DNA of 64,000 nt from Verrucomicrobiota bacterium. GTDB lineage: Bacteria; Chlamydiota; Chlamydiia; Chlamydiales; Rhabdochlamydiaceae. The position numbers were made by a program, and so were the translations under genes. The stretch spans positions 33,066 to 97,065 of the forward strand of contig JAFEGW010000016.1 in NCBI GenBank assembly GCA_018239715.1, written 5' to 3'. The notes beneath the pieces are model-generated. The model was not told the DNA's origin. It saw only the letters and a list, made by a program, of their open reading frames with translations, and searched no databases. This document shows, in pieces, positions 59,808 to 64,000 of the stretch. Within the stretch, counting starts at the first letter, position 1, and every line of letters begins with the position of its first letter.

Positions 59808-61379
59808 TTAAGTAGCAACTTCTTGTTTCTGTGGGGCAACTTCGGCCGCGGGTTCTTTGATGTCGATCGTTTCATGATGCGACACAAGGGATTGGAACTG
59901 CTTGCCTAAGAAATAGACAGCAGCCATCCAAGCACCGATCACCAGAAGAAGAATGAGGCCCACATAAGGGACAGTGGCGGAGACTGTGCCAAAGAACATC
60001 AACAGAGCTTGGTAAATGAGGGCGCTTCCTGATTTGCCCAGACGCGAGCCGACACCGTCAATGGCAGCTTTTCCTTTCAACTTGGACTCTCGGCTGAGCG
60101 GGATGAAAGCCAGCTCTTTCGTCGCATCAAAAATCGTGTATTTTGAAGCTCGAGAGATGCACTGCTGGAAGGAACCAAAGAGAACACCGATTACGAGCGG
60201 CGTGCTTCCCAAGGTCGAGGCAATGGCGATGCCAGTATTCGAATCTTTCATGAGGAGGAAAGAGAAAAATCCGATGCCGGTGATCATCAGAAGAGCCGGA
60301 GGGATCAGCGCGTTGATGGTCCAAGAAAATCTTCGAATAAGAAAACTAGACACAATCGCAATCAGGGTAGCGGCAATACCGACCCACATCGTGACTCTGC
60401 CCATGTAGCCGTTGAAGTCGTTAGGCTGAGGATGGATGTGGAGCAGCTGATCTTTCCATGTCACTTCGGTTAAGTTGATGCAGATATTGTAGGTAAGGAC
60501 GATCGTTGCAATGCAAAGTAAATATTTGGAGCTCGCTAAGTATTTGAAGTTTTTGCGGAGGCTCATTTTGACATCTGACTTGTTCGTCTCATAGGTGAGC
60601 TGCTGATGATAAGCAGGATTAGTCAAGATATTTTTATGAAACCAGCGGAAGATTCCCATAACAATCACTCCGCCGGCGACAACCAGGCAGCTGATAATTA
60701 AGAGAGAGTATTGCCACGGGTCGTTGCCATTGGTTATCATCCATTGGCCGGCCATTTTGGAAATGATCGTCGCGGCTCCGCCTGCACAGATGGCAGATAG
60801 GTTGCCTCCGATGAGGATCAAAACGTAAAACCGTTTGGCGGTGTTCACATTTAAAATTTCATTGGCAAATCCCCAGAACAAGACCGTCATAATCGTCGTG
60901 CCCCAAAGCTCGGCCATGACGTAAAACGTCGTGTAGGTCCAATTGCGGATGAGCGCCACGAATCCTTTGAGCCCGAGCGGCAGATAGCTCTCCAATCGAT
61001 CGGCAAACGCATGGGGATGGAGCACATCGCGTAAGGGAAACAAGAGAAAAGAGAAAATCATGAAGAATCCCAAGAAGATCGTCATCATGATGTAAAAGAC
61101 CTTCTCGGTCGAATACTTGTTAGCGAGGCGTGTAAATAACAGGGTCACGACAAGGGCCATGGGCAGAATGACCCATACCTTCATGAAAGGAATAATTTCT
61201 GCTCCTGAAGAAGGGGCCGTGATCACCAAAGAATCTTTTGCTGCTCTTAAAATATTATAATTAAAGCAAATGAAAAAGAAGATCAGGATAAGCGGTAAAA
61301 ATAATTTTAACTCGCTTTTATGGACAGGGCAGAACCAGGAACGGAAACGGCCGAATTCCTTGGAACTGTTAGCCGACAT
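59808..61379 (-). CDS. ATP/ADP-type nucleotide translocase (NTT/Tlc family)
   Basis: 523 residues from ATG 61379 (MSANSSKEFGRFRSWF), with TAGGA upstream; the frame is open to 61469. Eleven to twelve transmembrane helices. The chlamydial/rickettsial NTT pattern is clear: FGRFRSWFCPVHKSELK, then FNYNILRAAKDSLVI, and GAEIIPFMKVW, followed later by KELAFIPLSRESKLKGKAAID. NTT proteins import host ATP in exchange for ADP or transport other nucleotides. Several paralogues with different substrates exist in environmental Chlamydiae; which one this is cannot be told by eye. Signature of energy parasitism. Confidence 0.95.
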   Translation of the reverse strand: MSANSSKEFGRFRSWFCPVHKSELKLFLPLILIFFFICFNYNILRAAKDSLVITAPSSGAEIIPFMKVWVILPMALVVTLLFTRLANKYSTEKVFYIMMTIFLGFFMIFSFLLFPLRDVLHPHAFADRLESYLPLGLKGFVALIRNWTYTTFYVMAELWGTTIMTVLFWGFANEILNVNTAKRFYVLILIGGNLSAICAGGAATIISKMAGQWMITNGNDPWQYSLLIISCLVVAGGVIVMGIFRWFHKNILTNPAYHQQLTYETNKSDVKMSLRKNFKYLASSKYLLCIATIVLTYNICINLTEVTWKDQLLHIHPQPNDFNGYMGRVTMWVGIAATLIAIVSSFLIRRFSWTINALIPPALLMITGIGFFSFLLMKDSNTGIAIASTLGSTPLVIGVLFGSFQQCISRASKYTIFDATKELAFIPLSRESKLKGKAAIDGVGSRLGKSGSALIYQALLMFFGTVSATVPYVGLILLLVIGAWMAAVYFLGKQFQSLVSHHETIDIKEPAAEVAPQKQEVAT

Positions 61380-61495
61380 AAATAATAATCCTACCCTCCC
61401 CTCTACTTGCTGGGATAGCAAAAAGTATACCGTTTTTCCCATATTTGACAAGGAAGAAGAGGAATTCAATTACACTGTTCCCGGTCACAAAATGG

Positions 61496-61525
61496 GAATT
61501 TGGGGTGACGTGAAAACTCCCGCGG
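61496..61525. repeat. Copy of the palindromic-element arm
   Basis: TTTGGGGTGACGTGAAAACT and the following CCCGCGG match the left arm at 48473-48500 with three differences in about 28 bases, and similarity trails off through CGATTGTAAAT. It sits between the translocase gene and the left end of the insertion sequence. Only one arm is visible. Confidence 0.55.
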
Positions 61526-61555
61526 TTGAACGATTGTAAATCTAGCTGCATAGAA

Positions 61556-62267
61556 TTAGGCTCTTGATTAGCAAAACACATAGAAACATGATGTATTGCT
61601 ATGAAATTCAATAGGTTAAGTAAGTATAAAATTAGAAAAATTTTAGAGGCATTTTCTAAAGACTTAACGGCGAGTATTGCAGCTGAGGTTTTGGGGCTAA
61701 ATCGTAACACGATTAACAGATACTATAGCCTATTCAGAGAAGCTATTTTTAAGGAGTCCCTGATAGCTCTTGAGAGAGAAGTAGGAATTTTTGAAGCTGA
61801 TGAAAGCTATTTTGGTGCCCGTCGAGTCAGAGGATTAAGAGGGCGTGCAGCTGCTGGGAAAACACCTATTTTTGGGCTTTTCAAGAGAAAAGGCAGTGTT
61901 TTTGTATCCTTAGAACTGCACCAAAGAAGAACTGATGCCGATTATTCAAGGTAAAATCCTGGAAGGATCGACGATCCACACTGAGGGATGGAAAGCCTAT
62001 GATGGTCTCATTCTCAACGGTTATCAGCATTATCGGGTGCATCATGCAAAGCATGAGTTTGCTAGAGGGAAATCTCATGTCAATGGGTTAGAATCCTTCT
62101 GGAGCTTTGCTAAGAGAAGACTAGCTAAATTCAATGATCTCCCTAGCCATAAATTTTTTCTCCACCTAAAGGAATGCGAATTTAGGTTTAATCATAGGCA
62201 TGATAATCTGGTGGAAGTGGTTCTAAAATTGATACGGAAAAATAGAATTTGCTAGTCAAGAGCCTTA
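61556..62267. mobile_element. IS1595-type insertion sequence, degraded
   Basis: TTAGGCTCTTGATTAGCAAA at 61556-61575 is the inverted copy of the sequence TTTGCTAGTCAAGAGCC at about 62248-62264 (one mismatch in the 17-base core), giving terminal inverted repeats around the transposase. No clear target-site duplication is visible. The transposase is interrupted by a frameshift, so the copy is probably immobile on its own. Confidence 0.75.
61601..62255 (+). pseudogene. IS1595/ISXO2-like transposase, frameshifted
   Basis: First frame 61601-61954: an N-terminal helix-turn-helix part (LTASIAAEVLGLNRNTINRY), then FEADESYFGARRVRG, the first catalytic Asp of the DDE domain, and GKTPIFGLFKRKGSVFV. Second frame, effectively from NCTKEELMPIIQGKI: IHTEGWKAYDGL (second Asp), VNGLESFWSFAKRR (catalytic Glu/His-Asn variant) and HLKECEFRFNHR. 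Bases around 61905-61918 must have been lost to bring the halves out of frame. Both catalytic blocks are otherwise intact, so the break is recent or a sequence error. Confidence 0.85.
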
Positions 62268-62345
62268 CTAAATAAAAATTAACCTACTATTTATACATCG
62301 CCCTAATTCGCACATGGCGTTAATTTACAATTCTTGATAGCTATG
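62268..62345. other. Short AT-rich gap after the insertion sequence
   Basis: 78 bases between the IS right end and the stop of the glycosyltransferase gene; no gene, promoter or repeat copy recognised. Confidence 0.4.
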
Positions 62346-63956
62346 TTACGGTGTATTAGCCTGACCCATGTCTTTTGTCAAATGCGTATATATATAATGC
62401 ACAGGATCCTCTTTGGGATACTCCCTCCCCTGTGGACGAGGTTTTTTAAGAATTTCTACTAAATCTTCATAAAATTGTTCCGAATTTATGACTTGCCCTA
62501 TTTTTGCATTTGTTGTCGCTTCATCGATATTACCAAATTCCCAAGGCGCATTTTGATTTTTATGAATAAAAAGAGGAAAACCAGCATATATTGCCTCAGC
62601 GATTGTTCCTCCTCCAGGCTTTGTCATAAAAACATCTGCTAAGCAACCGATGTAAGGAATATCCTCCGAAAAACCTATCGACTGGATTTGCAGATGTTGC
62701 TTCTTATTTTGATCTGCAATCTTTTTGATTTCATCTTGCATTTGCTTGTTATTTCCACAGCCCACGAGGACACTCATTGGAATATTTGTATTTTTTTTCA
62801 AAATGTTATCAATATAGTCATTGGCAATATTTCCTACCCCTTGCGCTCCCATCATAATAAAAACTTTCCCGGCCTCTTTTCTACAAGCCCAAAGTTTCTC
62901 TTTTTGCTTTTGAGCCTCTTGTTGTAAATCAGGACGTGTAAACGCAAGTTTGACAGGATATCCAATAGCAGCTACTATTTTTTTTTGCTGCAATTCTTGA
63001 CTTGTTATTTTTTTTGGTCTTTTTCTTGATTTATAGTCTAAAAAAGTATTTTCAGAGGGGGCAAAAAATTTAATGCACGAAAGGCCATATTTAGAGGTGG
63101 TCGCTGCTATCTCTTGTAGTTTTGGCGATATAGAACCAAAGTCACAAATTTGAAAATTGAGTTCCATTACTCCTTCTGAAAGCAGTCTCACATTATAATC
63201 ATGGTGTGATGTTGAAACAAAATATTTTGTGCCAGCAAGGACTTTCTTTATCTCTTCTGCATGAGGGTATGGAATAAAAAGAGCCAGTTTTTTTGCTAAT
63301 GCTCTCAATTTTTTGTTGTAAGAAGGGCTGTTAAGTTGTTGTTCAATTTCACTATAACATCTCGAGTATGCTATCCCAGTGCACATTTTGAGAGGATCTT
63401 GTTCATTATCTGTGAGTGCAGTTTCGTCCACAATTTTTATAATAATTCTGTCATTTAAAGAAGAAGTTTTAATAGCAAGAGTATCTGTATGCTTTAGTCC
63501 TTCAATTTTTCCACTTAATCTTTCTAAAATAGCATTTGAAATAGATCTATGTGCTCCTCCTGAAGAAGATGTTCCTATGACTAAACATGGAGAATTAGAG
63601 ACGCGTGTAGGTTTAGTTGGGTATTTTTTAATCAACTCCTGACAGAATACTTCTAAGAACTGCTTTTCCTGAGGCTTTAAACTCTGTTTGCCTAATAAGA
63701 TATTTTTTACAAGTTCTTGATTATTCCCAAGATAATCTGAGTATTTAATCAATCTTTTTCGCATGGCTTTAGCTAGATCACCAGAAGATTTGCAGGTATT
63801 TTTTGCTGTTTCAAAGGCTTCATGTAAAAATTTAGATTTTTCTAAATCTTCACATTTTTGATAAAAATCTAGGTGAGATCCTGTAAGTTTAGTATACCGA
63901 CGATTGTCAATGTCAATCTGTTCAACCACATCCAAATCGTCAACAAATTTACTCAA
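62346..63956 (-). CDS. MGDG-synthase/MurG-like glycosyltransferase (GT28 C-terminal type)
   Basis: 536 residues. An N-terminal helical region of about 120 residues is followed by CLVIGTSSSGGAHRSISNAI (GT28-like glycine-rich loop), a cleft region, then KVFIMMGAQGVGN and IGCLADVFMTKPGGGTIAEA, the UDP-sugar binding site of MGDG synthase/MurG-type enzymes. It may make glycolipids or transfer sugars to host lipids; the acceptor is unknown. The frame begins with TTG at 63956; a TGA lies 36 bases upstream and no ATG or good ribosome site is present, so the true start or an upstream frameshift is open. AT-rich compared with the core, so possibly acquired. Confidence 0.7.
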   Translation of the reverse strand: MSKFVDDLDVVEQIDIDNRRYTKLTGSHLDFYQKCEDLEKSKFLHEAFETAKNTCKSSGDLAKAMRKRLIKYSDYLGNNQELVKNILLGKQSLKPQEKQFLEVFCQELIKKYPTKPTRVSNSPCLVIGTSSSGGAHRSISNAILERLSGKIEGLKHTDTLAIKTSSLNDRIIIKIVDETALTDNEQDPLKMCTGIAYSRCYSEIEQQLNSPSYNKKLRALAKKLALFIPYPHAEEIKKVLAGTKYFVSTSHHDYNVRLLSEGVMELNFQICDFGSISPKLQEIAATTSKYGLSCIKFFAPSENTFLDYKSRKRPKKITSQELQQKKIVAAIGYPVKLAFTRPDLQQEAQKQKEKLWACRKEAGKVFIMMGAQGVGNIANDYIDNILKKNTNIPMSVLVGCGNNKQMQDEIKKIADQNKKQHLQIQSIGFSEDIPYIGCLADVFMTKPGGGTIAEAIYAGFPLFIHKNQNAPWEFGNIDEATTNAKIGQVINSEQFYEDLVEILKKPRPQGREYPKEDPVHYIYTHLTKDMGQANTP

Positions 63957-64000
63957 CTCGTCTAGTTTTTCTAATACTAGATAGTGTAGTCACGAGATAA

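Noticed and set aside
61270..61539. Plus-strand ORF of 89 residues crossing the translocase start
   Set aside because: It is opposite the strongly conserved translocase and runs through the repeat; no ribosome site or similarity is visible.
1..64000. tRNA, rRNA and CRISPR genes
   Set aside because: I looked for T-loop motifs, rRNA conserved blocks and regularly spaced direct repeats and saw none. A tRNA hidden in an intergenic gap could still be missed by eye.

Overview
The window looks like the chromosome of an environmental, amoeba-associated member of the Chlamydiae (order Parachlamydiales or a relative), not a classical Chlamydia. Three things point this way. Several blocks keep the order I recall from Chlamydia: aminotransferase-mreC, the type II secretion genes, exbB-exbD-tonB/tolA-like-tolB-pal-LysM, tatD-sdhC-sdhA-sdhB, and mnmG-lplA. 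An ATP/ADP-type nucleotide translocase is present. Accessory genes of amoeba symbionts lie between the conserved blocks: a MYND zinc finger protein, a TPR-CHAT protein, Legionella-type porins, and Inc-like membrane/coiled-coil proteins. Base composition looks mid-40s percent GC by eye in the core and AT-richer in the accessory parts (about 17-19, 31-39 and 61-64 kb). The species cannot be named from this alone.

Layout. 0-8 kb: end of an aminotransferase gene, mreC, a small secreted protein, two tandem TagF-like transferases behind a FlgN-like protein, mutY, a GT4 glycosyltransferase and membrane proteins. 8-16 kb: a type II secretion operon (GspC-like, GspD, E, F, G and a second pseudopilin), then a PEBP-family protein. 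16.7-21.7 kb: a small four-helix membrane protein with a clear terminator, an Inc-like coiled-coil protein with a frameshifted partner, and an 860-residue MORN/YwqK-type repeat protein. 21.8-31.3 kb, minus strand: a TPR protein, a VWA protein, rsmD, coaD and three tandem porin-like outer membrane proteins. 31.3-39 kb: an accessory island with a TPR-CHAT protein, its unknown 435-residue partner, a DMT transporter, the MYND protein and possible gene remnants. 39-48.4 kb, minus strand: a TPR membrane protein, a glycine-zipper lipoprotein, an MFS transporter, an orphan OmpR-type regulator, and murI at the end of a complete Tol-Pal-type operon. 48.4-48.6 kb: a long palindromic element. 48.6-54 kb: a DMT transporter, then tatD and succinate dehydrogenase. 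54-56.3 kb: a three-gene Inc-like/coiled-coil operon. 56.2-61.4 kb: lplA-like, a receiver/degenerate GGDEF protein, mnmG, a 28-residue COX24-like gene missed by ordinary ORF calling, and the nucleotide translocase. 61.5-64 kb: a broken IS1595-type element and an MGDG-synthase/MurG-like glycosyltransferase.

The core genes cover envelope shape (mreC), envelope spanning and outer-membrane integrity (Tol-Pal, LysM, murI), secretion (type II), respiration (Sdh), tRNA/rRNA modification (mnmG, rsmD), coenzyme A synthesis (coaD) and energy parasitism (translocase). The best candidates for undescribed biology are the TPR-CHAT pair, the MYND protein, the Inc-like operon, and a dispersed palindromic repeat with one arm-like copy beside the insertion sequence. 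No tRNA, rRNA or CRISPR array was recognised.
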